Shown piece by piece: positions 38,921 through 51,269 of a DNA stretch of 64,000 nt. A program made the position numbers and the translations under genes. Each line of letters opens with the position of its first letter. Position 1 is the stretch's first letter. Origin of the DNA: Nelumbo lutea (Eukaryota; Streptophyta; Magnoliopsida; Proteales; Nelumbonaceae). Where the stretch lies: NCBI GenBank assembly GCA_022828595.1, contig JAKGHH010000003.1, forward strand, positions 16,926,934 to 16,990,933, given 5' to 3'. The notes below the pieces were generated by a model. It made no database searches, was not told the origin of the DNA, and worked only from the letters and a program-made list of their open reading frames with translations.

Positions 38921-41225
38921 ATATATGAGTGTTATCTGCACTATAAGCCCAATAAATTTTCACCTTATCTAATAGCTTAAGTTTTTAGGTTAAGAGGGCT
39001 CCTTGAGAGATGCCAATAGAGTCCTACATCCAGACAAACAGAGAAGAAACAAACAATAATTTGGGCATTTAATAAGTGGAGATGACACCTCGTCATATTT
39101 CTTCATGATCTTGGAAAATGCCAGGATATTGAGGAAGCTGGTGCATCAAGTGGCCAACATATTAAAATGGTTAATACAGTACTCCACCAACAATAAGCTA
39201 GCCGCGCGCGAAGTATCAAAGATAAGTGTCGACTGGTCTATAGACTTCTGTACTGTAGCTCTTTAGAAGTCGAAGCTTTTGATTTCAACGTGGAGCTTGG
39301 TGTCTCAAGCGTGTTATTCATCTTCACATGTTTCAGGACTTCCAAAGGAGCCGGTCTAGACGACGCCTTGATGCTGTTTGGGCTATTTTCCGGGATCCCT
39401 CTGTTGCTATCTTCTTCTATGGTCTCCATGTACTTCGCTGCAACTTCAGAGATTACTACGTACATTAGAATGGATTAAGCCTTGATTTAATCTATTTTGG
39501 GTTTATTTCCATCTCTCTCTGGTCATCCACTTTATTCTCTTTAAGGTTATGTTTGGTTTGAAGGAAAAGGTAGGAAAAAGAAAGAAAAGACAGGTGAACC
39601 TATACAAGATTTGTAAAAGTATTCCTAGCATAACAGGCTATACCACCTCATCTTTGTTGGGCTTCGACATGATTTTTGGCCTACGAGTTTGAGTTTTGGT
39701 TTTTAAAAATCCAGTTAAGCCCAAGCCCAATTCAACAATTTTTGATATAATAAGACCTTTCAGTAAAAAAAAAAAATATTTAGATTGATTAATATAATAA
39801 ATCAAATTAATTTACCGTTGAGTAAAAAATATCTTATTGCCCAATTTCCCAGCCATGTTTTGGGCTCACACCCAGGTCCGGGATTAGGCTATATATGAAG
39901 GTCGGGCTCGGCCTGAACGTTCTGCGGTAAAGCCCACCGACCCATGAACAGTTCTACACACGGTACACACTATTATTTGGGCTCCACTGTAAAAAATGCG
40001 AGCCCCATTTGTTTAATGCTAGGGTATAACCTTATCATTGGTTCACTAGTTTGTATGCCATAAGCATAATGTTATAAGCACGATAAATGAGCACTTAAAT
40101 GAGCACTAAGAAATTTTCTTTTTGACACCTGCTCATTTACTTGGTTATGTCTAATAGATCCAATCCCTGGTGAGGAACACCTTATCATTGTTTCCACGGG
40201 ACTACACCCTGTTGAATAGTTAAAGCGTTCTCAATTGAAACATGGATTCACCGGATAATGGGGTATCAATTGCCGCAGAAATATAAAAAATGTCTGGATT
40301 TACGGATACGGACAAAGCACATTGCACTCCGGCCACAGTCATGATTTACTACGATGTGAATTCCGGTGGGGCTTAGAGCACTCAGGCGCACTTTTCATCC
40401 CAGCACAGCAACGCGGCAACGGTGAGGCAAGTTTCGGGATCGGAGTTTGCTACCCTCAAGTCTTGAAGCAAAAAGCGGAGAAGGTTTGGGTCGTCGAAGT
40501 TTGATTGAGAGCACATACTAACCTGTCGCTCTTCTGGCAATGGAGGGTGTAGAGGCCATCAGGGTCGCCGCTGAGGTGGCAACATTTGAAGAAAGACGAC
40601 TCAGTTCTGCCGGCCGGTCGAACTCTAGCGTGGTATTCTCCACCTTGATTCGAAACGCTATCAACGCCGACATCTGTTTATTCAACATGTCTGCTTCCTC
40701 CAACACCTCATCCACTTTGGATTTGTAAAACTTGTTCACCTTATTCAACGCGTCGTCAAGCCTCCTGAAGAAGACGAGCTCGTACTCGCTTCCTTCGTCC
40801 GACGACATGAGAAAATTAGTCTCGTACCGCCGTTCCTCCGAGCCTTCCTCCTGCACTGAGCTCACAAATATCACCTGGTCCTCAATGTCTCCACCTCGGC
40901 TGGTTGGGTTCTTGAAGCTTTGATACTTCTGGGTCAGCCCGCTGAAGGCTCTGTACAATGACATCTTGCGCTTTAGGTCGGAGGCCGGTGCAGCTGTCGC
41001 CGGTGGATTGTTTCTTTGCTTGAATCGTAGAATTTCTTTCAGTCGAGTCTTGAGATAGTTGTAGTCCATGTAAGCTTCTTGCCATTCTGGGACAATCTGT
41101 GAAGTGAACTCCTTGCCGAACTTCATTATTTCGGTTGTGTCAAGGAATAAGGAGGTCCTTTAATTTGAACCACAAGCTCAAATTATCAACCAAAGATCAC
41201 AGAAGAGTTGCAGAACGCATTTAGA

Positions 41226-41287
<62 letters not shown>
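41226..41287. repeat. (GATA)n(GA)n microsatellite upstream of the PHO1-type pseudogene
   Basis: A run of about 60 bp lies 100 bp before the ATG of the disabled copy, in the region where a 5' leader would be transcribed. Confidence 0.9.
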
Positions 41288-41698
41288 CAGGATGAGGCAA
41301 ATAAATGGATTTCAACTATGAATATATGCAAAATGCTTCTTGACAATCGACCATGAGACAATGAGAAACTCATATAAGGAACGAAAGCAAATGAGTAAAT
41401 AAATTTGTAATTTTAATTAAAGAGATTTTAATTTATGTAAAAATTCCCATTTATGACTTCAAAATAGAGAAAGATGACTGGTGACTACAAAAGTACAATT
41501 GATCCAAATCCGATACGCAAAGATTTGTACCGGATCAAAATAGAGAAAGATGGATTTGGGCCCGGTCTAGGGATGCGACTGCAGGCCCACTTTTACAAAG
41601 GCTAACGCTGCATTTGGCATTTCAAAATTGCCTACACCCTTGGGCTGAGATGGAACCAATAATAACGCTCTACACCACACCATTCATAACATAAAATA

Positions 41699-42131
41699 GG
41701 GCCACAACACAATTATTCGGATTTGGATGTAGTAGGTAGGTTAGTTAAGTATAACGAGTGAACATGTAATAGCTGTGTGACACATGTCCTAGTTAATACG
41801 TCTTTCATCCAAACGTTTTTGTTCCGTTAAACAAAAAATTATTCATTATTTTATTATCTTTGTCAAAATAATTAAAAAGAAAAACAATAAAAGAGAAAAT
41901 CTAAACATATTGAGAATTGGGATTCATTTACGTTTTTCTTTTTCATTGTTTTTTATTTTTAATTATTTTAACAAAAATAATAAAATAATGAATTATTTCT
42001 GTCTAACGGAACAAAAGCATTTGAATGAACTGATACATATATCACACAGCTATTACATGCTCAATTATTATACTTATCTAACATGCCTAATACATCCGAA
42101 CCCCAACTATTCACTCTTTTACTGTGGGCCC
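41699..42131. repeat. Large foldback: ~200-bp arms, ~30-bp loop
   Basis: The left arm (41,699 to about 41,900) and right arm (about 41,930-42,131) are near complements along their whole length. Shared blocks include CATGTAATAGCTGTGTGA, TTTTGTTCCGTTA, ATTATTCATTATTTTATTAT and AAAATAATTAAAAA. The arms begin with GGGCC. A transcript would fold into one long hairpin. There is no coding. The structure lies in the spacer between the two PHO1-type copies, about 570 bp upstream of the disabled copy. It is probably a foldback-type MITE. Confidence 0.8.
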
Positions 42132-42511
42132 ATTGCACTGATATCCCAGAAAAACACGACCAAGCTGAATAAGAGAAGTTGGTCTTTAAGCTATACACCT
42201 ATAACCCGGGAAACTGTCGGATTGGATTATTCAATCCACCCAAACAAGAAATTAATTTTACCTTTCTTGTGGTAAATAAAAAGCAATGCAGACGGTTCAG
42301 GCCATTAGGATCCATTAACTAATATTGTATTAGACAAGGGATTATTGACTTGTCATCTCATTTCTGTTTTTTTTTTTTTAATTCTCTTTGGAATTTGTAC
42401 TAGTACACACGAATGTATCTATTACTGATGAACCTACAATTTATCTATATTTTATGAGGTTTTTGCATGAAATTTTATGATGGTTTAATTAAATTTTCCC
42501 TTATTTTAGCT

Positions 42512-43442
42512 TGATTGCAAAAAAGATTTCAGGGGGAGCCAAATCAACAAAAAGAAGGCAAAAGCAAGAAAAGAAAACCCAAAATTTATCAAGTTCAGCC
42601 CGGCCCAACCATGAGAGCAAGAGAATTTCATTCGGCCCAAGAAGAGCAAGTGAAACTCTTTGGAAAATCCAAGGGAAGAAGCCTAGCAAGAAGGAAATTT
42701 CGGCCCAGCCCATTTTTAGCCAAAATAACAGCTTAGAGTGTAGCCCACATGAGCTCAAAAGCAAGCTAAGTTGTAGCCCAAATAGCAGCCCAAAGGGAGC
42801 TAGGGGCGGCAACTTCTAGGTGTTTCTTGAAGAGAATGAGGGAGCACTCTAGAAGGTTCATGAGGGGTGTAATACACCCCATTCTAGAGGCTTCAAGAAG
42901 GGGCAAGAGCCCCCTTGAAAAACTATATAATGAGGCCTCTAGGAGGGGAGAAAGTTGTTCAATTGCTTGAGAGGAAGGCTCTCCCACTCTTAGAGGTTCG
43001 GCCACCTTAAGAGAAGAGAAGAGAAGAAGGCTAGGCGCAAGGAAGAAGAAGAAGAAGGGCTGAAGGAAGTTCAAGACAAGCAAGCTAGAAGAAGAAGGTG
43101 AGTTCGAATTGAGGGTTTGTGATTCAAAGATCTTTTGTAATAATTCATTTGTAATTTCATTCTCTTTTGATTTGAATTCAGTTTCTTTGTTATATTTTCT
43201 TTCTTCTTTCTCCTTGTTTCCATTCTTCCTTGATGTATTTCAGCTTGTAAAATTTCAGTTCAGCAATCTAATTCTTTTTTATTCATTCAAATGGTCATGC
43301 ATTGTACTTGAAGTTTCTTGAATAAGGGTGTGATTGCAGATCAATTCGGCCAACTAACCTTCAAAACTCAGATCTGAATTCTCAGATCTGAGATTGCAAG
43401 ATCTGAATTGCTTGAAAGATAATTCAAGCGGGCACTATATCA
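42512..43442 (+). other. LTR-like segment of uncertain identity
   Basis: This segment has a TATA-like CTATATAATGAGG near 42,924, a purine-rich leader with GAAGAAG runs, a T-rich stretch with TTTTGTAATAATTC, and TGAT/ATCA termini. These are features of a plant retrotransposon LTR. Opposite-strand frames of about 100 codons overlap here and match nothing. No target duplication was found, so a solo LTR is only a suggestion. Confidence 0.35.
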
Positions 43443-43590
43443 ACTGCAACTCTGCTGTATTGTATGAGGATGCATTTGCTCCTTGATCATGACTAATTAG
43501 ATAGTACGTTTTGTTGCTTCTTGTTCCGTTTCTTCGATATGATCTCTATCATCTTCTCAATTTTTTTTTCTTTCCTGTTTTGACGTCGGC

Positions 43591-46500
43591 TTACTCATCT
43601 TTATTTTCATCGTCGTCGTCGTCGTCTTCTTCCTCGTAGTTGAAAGGGAGAGGAACAGTCTTGAATGCACGGTATTTTCCGACATTGTTCAAATGCTCAT
43701 TCTCCAGCCTGATCCATTGACAGTCACGTTCTCATCAGCAAAAATAAAAATAAAAAATAAAACAATGATATTAACGCATTTAGAAATTAATATCTACCAT
43801 TTATGTAGTCTCCAAAAGAACCAAGCACTATTATTTTTTTAGGGGACAACCAAACACTATTAACGTATATATATAACCGAAAGTTTATTATATATAACTA
43901 AAATTTTTTTCCCTTACAGACTAAACTGAACGAAAGTGAGTTTGGAAACACATTTTTTTTTTCTTTTACTTTATCTTGCGCTTAACATTGTCGCTTATCG
44001 TGATTGGCCCAGTAATAGGGAATGATAATGGGCCGGGCCGGGCTGGGTTTTTACAGGATATTAACAACCTTGAAGCCTTCCCTAGCCCTGGCCTAACCTA
44101 CACCCCCCAGCCCCAGACCTGGTATATATGTCTGGGATCCTGTCCTGCCTGAAACAATATTGATTATGTTTTGAAAAATTAAAATTTTAATCGAAACAAC
44201 ATTATTAATTGTTTATATATACATTATAGCATATATACACGCCCTACATATTATGTTTGATGAAATATTTATGGGTTCGAGTATGATTTGAAAAAGATAT
44301 GATATCAGAAAAACAAATGACCAATAAATTGGATTATAAAAGTGGTAGCGAGTCAGGTGTCATTTATTAAAATTCATGGATGGATTTTGATTAATCAAAA
44401 CTCTTACTATATCATATCTTTCCCCTATCATAGATTTCCCCCATATTTATATTGATCGAGCCTTGTATTGGAGATCAACTTCCGTCCGAGCAAGCCTGTG
44501 CCCCACGTTCCAACCATCTTTTGCAACCTTTTATGGAAAGATTCCTTAAATAACCCCGGATCTGCCCACAAGAACTCTTTCCATATCTATTCACAACACA
44601 TTATCCCCATAAATTAGAAACATCTACCCCTACATAATACTATATACCAGATGAAATCTTCTTATGTGCCTGTGTGTGACTGCAATGTTAGGTGGGTAAA
44701 GTACGCTCAACAAAGTTCATAAGTACGGAGAACTCTCGATACAAGGCTGTAAAAGCTGCTCGAACGGGCTTTACCCTAACCAAAGTCGTACTCCTTGTAC
44801 TGGGTTCGAATAACAAAATCTTAGGCTTTGGCCTGCCCCTGGCTGAGGCTGAGGCTGCCCGTTTAACACCTAGAAGTGTGATAAACATACACACAGGGAC
44901 TTAATCTTGGTTCTCTTAATCTCTTTATTGACTAATCTTGGTTCTGTATCGTCGTGTGACTCGTGTCTTGTTTGATTAGGGGGTCGCAACTCGCAAGTCG
45001 CAAGTGCTGTTGTGATCCCCAACCCAAAATACTAAAACTGAGAACTCAAGAGTTCAGTACTGACTCAACTCAGTTGCTTACACAAACCACATGGAGTTTA
45101 CTATGATGACCTCAGGTAGACCAGATTAGGCTGTAGTTAATTTGAAGAGCATACCTGAAGAAATTCCAAATGCCACGGCGAATGATCTCCAGGCTTGCTA
45201 CTATAGCAATTAAGGCTTCTCTATGTAGGAACGACACCTTAAAATTCAACACAGTTTGCAACCAGGCAAATCTCAGCAGCACATTCAAGACCTGCATGCA
45301 ATTTTCAACAACTTATTAGCAGAGAAGATGAGTGACACAACTAGTTAATTGCACATCAGGCTTCTTTCTTACTTACCATGCCTCCGAAATACACACTTCT
45401 GTGAGGGATGAGAAGTTTGTCTCTCAACCAACGGTTCTTGGAGTTAGGTTGCAGAAGGCCCCAGTCAACAACTATGTCCCAGTATGTGCTACTGATTGCT
45501 GCAATGGATGATGTGATCCAGGCCATCGCCCACCAACCCTTTCCCTTGTCCAGACCGTAAGCTGTCCTCATGCTGACCGCCGCGATTGTTGAGAAGTATT
45601 TCAGCCCATTATATCCTTGCATTATGTCTTTTTCTTCATACAAACGTCGAAAGCACTACAGCATATATGAAATTATCTTGACTCCATAATGGTTCATAGG
45701 GACTGCAGAGCTTCACTTAATTAAAAGGAAAGTAAAGTATTAACCTACCTGAAGAAAACGGGACCAATATGGAATCACTGCTACAATGAAATAGAAAGTG
45801 TTGTATACATCACTGCTTTTACAAGTGTGACTTCTGTGTTTGTAGTCTCCCCAACCATAGTAGCAAATATAGAACTCCAGGCTTCTGATGGATTGGACCT
45901 GAAGTAGAACAATAATAAGTACTTTCTGTTCCAAGCAGACTAAATGGCATATACTCTGACTTTTAATTAAGTAGAATCAGCAATGAAAGGAAACCTGGCT
46001 AGTTATCTGGTCTGCCAAGAAAAAGTCTGGAAGAGTGACCTGTAAAGTAGTGAAAGAAGTAAGTTAAGGATCTTCTCAACATAATTTCTGTATGATTTTG
46101 GGTAAAAGTTCTATTGATCATGTACCTTATAGAGAGGAGCACAAAGACAATGGAATACACATTGCAGAAGGAAGTAGCGGCTTGAACGATATAAGATGTT
46201 GAATGGACAAAATGTTATGGCAAGAATAAGCTACACACAGAAGAGAGATTACCAGTCAAATATATGCCTCCCGTGACATGGAAAAGCAGAGAAGGTGATT
46301 GAGCCTAAGAATTATACAATGATTAACCCCAGAGGGATCAGTTCAGTGAAAGCCTTATAGTCTTTAGTTTTGGGGTCCATTTCCATGTCCAGATTTGAGA
46401 GAACACTCCCAAGTGCAAGTGCCCCAAGAACAGCACTGATGAAGAAGACCTCACGGTAGCCCAACTCTGTTCCTTGCTTGAAACCAAATATAAATGGATA

Positions 46501-48878
46501 ATTGACTCGGTAGCGCCTCCAAAAGTATACATCGGCAGCATACATGATCACGTGTAAGACAATGAATCCAAACAAGCTGCAAAAAATTGTAAGTTAATAA
46601 TTATACAGAGAGCCAAGGTGATTAATTATCAGATGCTCAAGCTCAGTCTGCATCTAGCCCAACAAAAAAAGGAAAGAAATTGAGTCTAGTGCAAACTGCC
46701 AATTTGCTGCAATATTTGATAATTTACTAGTAACACTAGAAGTCTGTTAGATATAAGTGACTTATGTTGGTACTCGGCAGACCTAATAGCATCAAATGAA
46801 CAGATAGGAATTGACTGAGTTGCACATAAGCTCATTTCAAAATTTAAGTTAACTACAATGTTGAAAAGCTTCAAGGAATCCCTGGTTTACCTGTAAAGTG
46901 GAAACATATTTTCCATATACTGGGTGCTCCCTTCCTTATCTAGTATATTTCGGGCACGTATAATCAAAATAAGGGCCACTAGTAGAGCTGCTGTGCAACC
47001 AGCAAAGAAACCTGATAGATAGCAGAAGCAGAAAAGTGAAAATTAAGCATTAAATGATGAAGTCTAGCTAGAAGCATGTCTACAATGGTTTTGTTCCTTT
47101 TTTTATATAATTCATTGTTGTTCTATTAGTTTTTAATAAGAGAATCAGAGGTTCAATCTCTAACAAATCCATTATCCTAAGTTGTAGGTTCTAATGAGAC
47201 TGGACAAAACTTGAAATCTTACCCATGGAAAATGTTACTCTATGCCTTTCTTTCTTTGCTTTGGGTCTCAAGATTCTAATTCCTTTACTTCGATTTGAAT
47301 TTGAGAAATGCTTGATGAATGTAGCCTCAACCCTCTCCATGAGCCTAGTGATCTGTAGAGCTCAATCCAAAACCAAATTAATCAAGTTGGTGGAATATAA
47401 CGCTTCCAGATAATTGTGGTCATGTTAGACTATATAACTGAGCCTCACCTCATTGGAGTTGCCAAGGTAGGAGCTGTCCACCATGTTGAGGTAGTCTCTT
47501 GATGCACGTCGTGAAGTAATCTGCAACAATTTGTAAAGAGAATTGAGACAGAGGTTACGTTGGCTACAAGTGAAACAGAGCTTCTTTTTTTGTTTTTGTT
47601 TTTGGTAAGAGTGAAACAGAGCTTCATTAGAATGCAAATAAAAATCTGGGTTGTAATTGGGAAACCGACCTTGTCGTATTTCTTCATGATTTTGGAGAAC
47701 GCCAAAAGATTCAAAAAGCTGGTTCATTCATAATATAATTGAGAATATCAGTAACAGGCACAAATCTATGAAAATACGCTTGTTTCATCTCCATCTAGCA
47801 TTTGTTACCTGTAGCTCTTTAGAAGCCGAAGCTTCCGATAGAACTCCGCGAACGCCCGCTTCAATTGTCCTTCAACTTTCCTCAGCTCCTCTTTTCTGAA
47901 ACTGGACTCTGTGTTTTGGGAAACTTTGAGGAAGCCCTTAATGGTGGAGCGTGGGGTTTCAAGCGTGTTGTTGATTTTCACGCGGTTAAGGATTTCTAAT
48001 GGAGCTGGTCTGTTGGCCATCATTTTGTTTGGCTTCATTACATCAACAACACTTGTAGTGCTATTGACAGGTCTGGTGTCATGGATGTCTCTGTCCTCAC
48101 TCGAGTCTTCCGAGCCACTTCTGCTGCTAAGCTCAACTTCTTCTATCACATCCATGTGCTTTCCTGCAGACAATGACCAAACAACCCATGTTAAAAAGAC
48201 ACAAACGCTCTTGGTTTTTTGCATGTTGACAAGCGAGTCGGTTTCATCTTAAACAAACGGGACTGAACTGAGTCCGTTTGTGGGACACTTACTGCTGCCT
48301 CTAACGTCGGAGGGAACAGAGGCCATCACCGCAGCTGCAGAGGCGGCAACATCCGAAGCTAGACGAGTCATCTCGGCTGACCCATCGATTAAACCCGTGG
48401 GGTTGTCAACCTTAATCCGGAATGCTATCAATGCATCCATTTGTTTATTCAACATGTCAGCTTCCTTCATCACCTCCTCCACCTTCGACCTGTAAAACTT
48501 GTTCACCTTGTTCAATTCGTCATCAAGCCTCCTGAAGTAGACGAGCTCGTACTCACCTCCTTCGTCGGAGGACATGAGGAAAGTGGTCTCGTAGCATCGC
48601 TCCGAGCCCTCTTTCTGCACCGACTTCACATGAATCACTTGATCTTCGATGTCTCCTTGGGTGGGGCTCTTGAGGTTGGTGTATGTTTGCGTTAGACCGC
48701 TGAAGGCTCTGTACATTGTGAGCCTTCGCTTTAAGCCACCTGGGGCATTCGCCGGAGGCTTGGTTCTTTGCTTGAAACGGTGGAGCTCTTTTAATAGGGT
48801 TTTGAGATAATTGTAGTCCATGTAGGCTTCTTGCCACTCTGGGACCATTTGGGAGATGAATTCCTTCCCGAACTTCAT
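43591..48878 (-). CDS. PHO1-type SPX-EXS phosphate transporter homolog, 13 exons
   Basis: PHO1 proteins are membrane proteins that export phosphate. Their SPX domain binds inositol pyrophosphates and the EXS domain serves transport. Exons (minus strand): 48293-48878, 47809-48163, 47670-47718, 47449-47520, 47223-47352, 46891-47011, 46318-46576, 46126-46230, 45995-46039, 45749-45898, 45377-45655, 45155-45291, 43591-43708. All introns are GT-AG, phases agree, and 801 codons end in TAA; Arabidopsis PHO1 has about 780. SPX: start [20 protein letters not shown] to [10 protein letters not shown] (about 330). Membrane segments: [17 protein letters not shown] (about 398) and [19 protein letters not shown] (about 438). 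EXS: exons 9-13, with [25 protein letters not shown] and RFAWLQTV. The tail is FNYEEED and then D/E-rich. The MKFGKEF start resembles the PHO1;H2-H8 group more than PHO1 itself, so the substrate is open. Intron 12 is 1.45 kb and repeat-bearing. Confidence 0.95.
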
Positions 48879-48893
48879 CTTTTCTGCTGCAAA

Positions 48894-48956
48894 TGAAACA
48901 ATAACTGTGTGAACTGTAGTTTGATGAATGTAAAGAAAGAAGCAAAGACGTACGCT
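48894..48956 (-). other. Possible 5' UTR intron of the PHO1-type gene
   Basis: On the minus strand AAGC|GTACGTCTTTGC (about 48,956) and TTTGCAG|CAGAAAAG just before the ATG could be the donor and acceptor of a leader intron of about 60 nt. The length is near the minimum for plant introns, so this is tentative. Confidence 0.3.
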
Positions 48957-49088
48957 TCAGAGGAAGCGGGCTCAGTTCATCGACACCTCTCACTCTTTAC
49001 TCGCACACAGATAAGCGAGGGTGGTAAACTGGTAAGAGAGGATAAACACACCACTGCAATGAGACCGAGATCCTCACGCAGAGAATTG

Positions 49089-49095
49089 TATATAT
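49089..49095 (-). promoter_or_regulatory. TATA box candidate of the PHO1-type gene
   Basis: ATATATA in the minus-strand context CCTCATATATACAATTC lies 211 bp before the ATG and would give a leader of about 180 nt starting near 49,060. Confidence 0.5.
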
Positions 49096-49199
49096 GAGGC
49101 AGGGACAGAGAGGAGAGAACGAGCACGAGCACGACGGAGAAGCTTCCAGCTCTCCTTTCAAATGGTTGAGCGTTGAATCTTCTTTGAAAATTAAGGTCA

Positions 49200-49436
49200 A
49201 CTATGGTAGAAGAAAAAGAGATATCGTGATGCAGCGCGGGTGGCTGCCCTCCCTCTCAAAAGGTTGTTAGGCAACTTTCTTGGGATGTATATTTACTACA
49301 ATACCCCCATGTACCTTCCCCTCTTTTTTCTTTTTCTTTTTCTTTTCTAGTGGATCAACTTCATATCCTTAATCATGATGTTAAATGCATTGAAATTCCG
49401 TTGTTCATCATCTCAGGTGGAAAAGCTTTCAATGTA

Positions 49437-49476
<40 letters not shown>

Positions 49477-50800
49477 GAAGGAAAAGAAGAAAATAGGCAA
49501 TGAAAACCTTGTTTGTGATTTTTGTTGAAGGGCTCTTCAGACTTCAGTTGGTGTTTTGGGTTCATTTGCGACTCAAGTTCTAGTTTTGGAGACAACCTTT
49601 CAGCTCAAAACAATGGATAATTGATCGGCAATTCAACCAAATTTTTTGATATATTTACCAGTCCAATGGGGGTCAGATCATGGTGGTCGAATCTCCTGCA
49701 TTGTGGTTATTCAACCAAATCTGTGCTTCCTCAACACAAGAATCACTGTTACAGAAACAACCGGACAAAATCCGTTCTGGTGGGTCTGCAACGTGTTGTA
49801 GAAAAAGCTGTTGTAAATTAGGGTTTTATGGATTAGCCAAAAAAAATTAGGGTTTTATGTATCCCATTATTTTAAGAGTACAAATGCATAATAAAGAAAT
49901 TAAGTTATAACAAAAAAGAAGAAGAAGAAGAAGGGCATTTTAATAACTTCAATGTTCCATTATAGAAAAATGAGGTATTTGTACTTTTTTATTTTTTGTT
50001 TGACTATATTGTTGTTGTTGCCGATGAAAGAGATGCTTTGATTGATCAAAGTTGTTTCGGTAATATGTCTTTCCATTATCATTGATTTTCTTTTTTATGC
50101 AAAATGTCAATAAAGGATTTTTTAACGGGATTACCAAAATGCCCAGCGGGTTTTATAATTTATCCTTTTATATTTTTTTTCTTTTTTTCGATAAAAAAAA
50201 CATACTTATTTTATTGAAATGTGATATTCATTAAAAAAATAAATCATATCTCTAATTTTCTTGGAACTTTACTTAATTTGTAAAACAAACCTGAATAGTT
50301 GAAAAATAGTAAAATAAGACGACAAACATCTGAAGAATGATTACGTGAAGCCGTTTGATAACAGCTAATGACTTATAGAGTTATACTTAATAATTAAATA
50401 ATAAATTTTTAAAGAGTCTATTAGAAACAAATAAAAATAATTAGAGTATAAGAGAGAATTTTGCAATTATAGGAAAAGTACAAAGATGCCAATGAAATTT
50501 GTCCCATTAAATAACTATTAGGAGTAATTTAAAATTTTCGATCACGTGCCGTTGCTTGTACACGCATGCAAAATCATCAATAATTCAATGATGGGAAGAG
50601 TCGAGAAATTTCCAGCAACTACAAGACCCGAAGTCCATTAATTAAATATTAAAATGATTTGGGCACAACCCCTTTTTTTTTTTTTCAAATGGGGTATAAC
50701 CCTGTGAAAAGACAAAGAAGCAAGGCGTATCAGTGCTATCGAACTGTCATTAACTCGGATGGTCGGATGGCACAGGAATTGTTCAGGCAACTTGTTTCAT
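49200..50800. other. Intergenic, no gene seen
   Basis: AT-rich flank of the PHO1-type gene with homopolymers and GAA runs. No domain-bearing frame and no bounded element recognised. Confidence 0.45.
49437..49474. repeat. (AAT)n microsatellite
   Basis: About twelve ATA/AAT trinucleotides without interruption. Confidence 0.9.
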
Positions 50801-50804
50801 TTTA

Positions 50805-51266
50805 CTTTTAACCTGGTCTTTGGCAAAAAAACAGTTTATTTGATCAGTGACCCATTGATCCCAGCAATTAAATTGTCAATCCATTCAATCTGTTCAATGT
50901 TTTTTGGTCATTTTATTTTATTTTTTTAATTAGAACCTGTCATCTATTCGAACTGATTGGTCAAATTGTCAATCCAGAAACTGGTGGTCAAAACGGTCTG
51001 ATTCTGGGTCAAACCGAAAAAAATCAGGAATCGGTCAAGTAACAAGTTCTATTTTACCCTAGAACCATTATTTCGCCAAAAACCATTGATTTGATCAGCA
51101 AACCACTGACCCGGACAGTCAAACAATCCAATGATTTTGATCGTTCTATTATTTTTTTTATCTTTTATCAAAATGAACTATCTATTCGATTTGAATGATT
51201 GGACCGTTAAACCCAGGAATTGGACCCCTGACCGGTTCATTGTCCGATTTGATTTTAAAAACCTTG
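50805..51266. mobile_element. Two abutting family B MITE copies (one partial)
   Basis: A partial central segment (about 50,805-50,980) is followed by a longer copy (about 50,981-51,266). Both carry TTGATCAGNAANCCA(C/T)TGA and then the sequence around TTGGTCA...TTTTT. The second has the A-rich AACCGAAAAAAATCAGGAA also seen in the intact copy at 58,785. Target duplications are not recognisable, so these are old copies. Confidence 0.6.
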
Positions 51267-51269
51267 CCT

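Larger units (their letters stand above)
35932..41126 (-). pseudogene. PHO1-type SPX-EXS gene, tandem copy, disabled
   Basis: All 13 exons of the neighbour at 43,591-48,878 have recognisable counterparts here in order (exon 1 40523-41126, exon 3 39089-39137, exon 5 38114-38243, exon 6 37772-37892, exon 7 37385-37640, exon 8 37157-37261). Exon 1 still encodes a clean N-terminal SPX half of 201 codons from [20 protein letters not shown]. Lesions: exon 2 (39253-39437) is about 170 nt shorter, shifts frame before its end and has lost a G at its donor. Exon 4 (38388-38458) lacks one base and hits TAA. The acceptor before exon 9 (37037) reads CTG instead of CAG. Exon 10 (36770-36894) lacks 25 nt and reads TGA. 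Exon 11 has lost its normal 3' end and donor. Exon 12 (36148-36286) is 2 nt longer. Exon 13 lacks the acidic tail. A full transporter cannot be made; a short SPX-only product is the most that could be expressed. Confidence 0.9.

Noticed and set aside
35932..41126. Second functional PHO1-type gene
   Set aside because: Several lesions, including frameshifts and lost splice sites, cannot be bridged by simple exon choice.
42501..42819. Overlapping ~100-codon frames on both strands
   Set aside because: No domain, opposite-strand overlap, and an LTR-like context make coding unlikely.
44740..44830. tRNA or SINE with a GGGTTCGAATAAC box
   Set aside because: The B-box resemblance is weak, no cloverleaf can be drawn, and only one other partial copy (52.1 kb) is seen.
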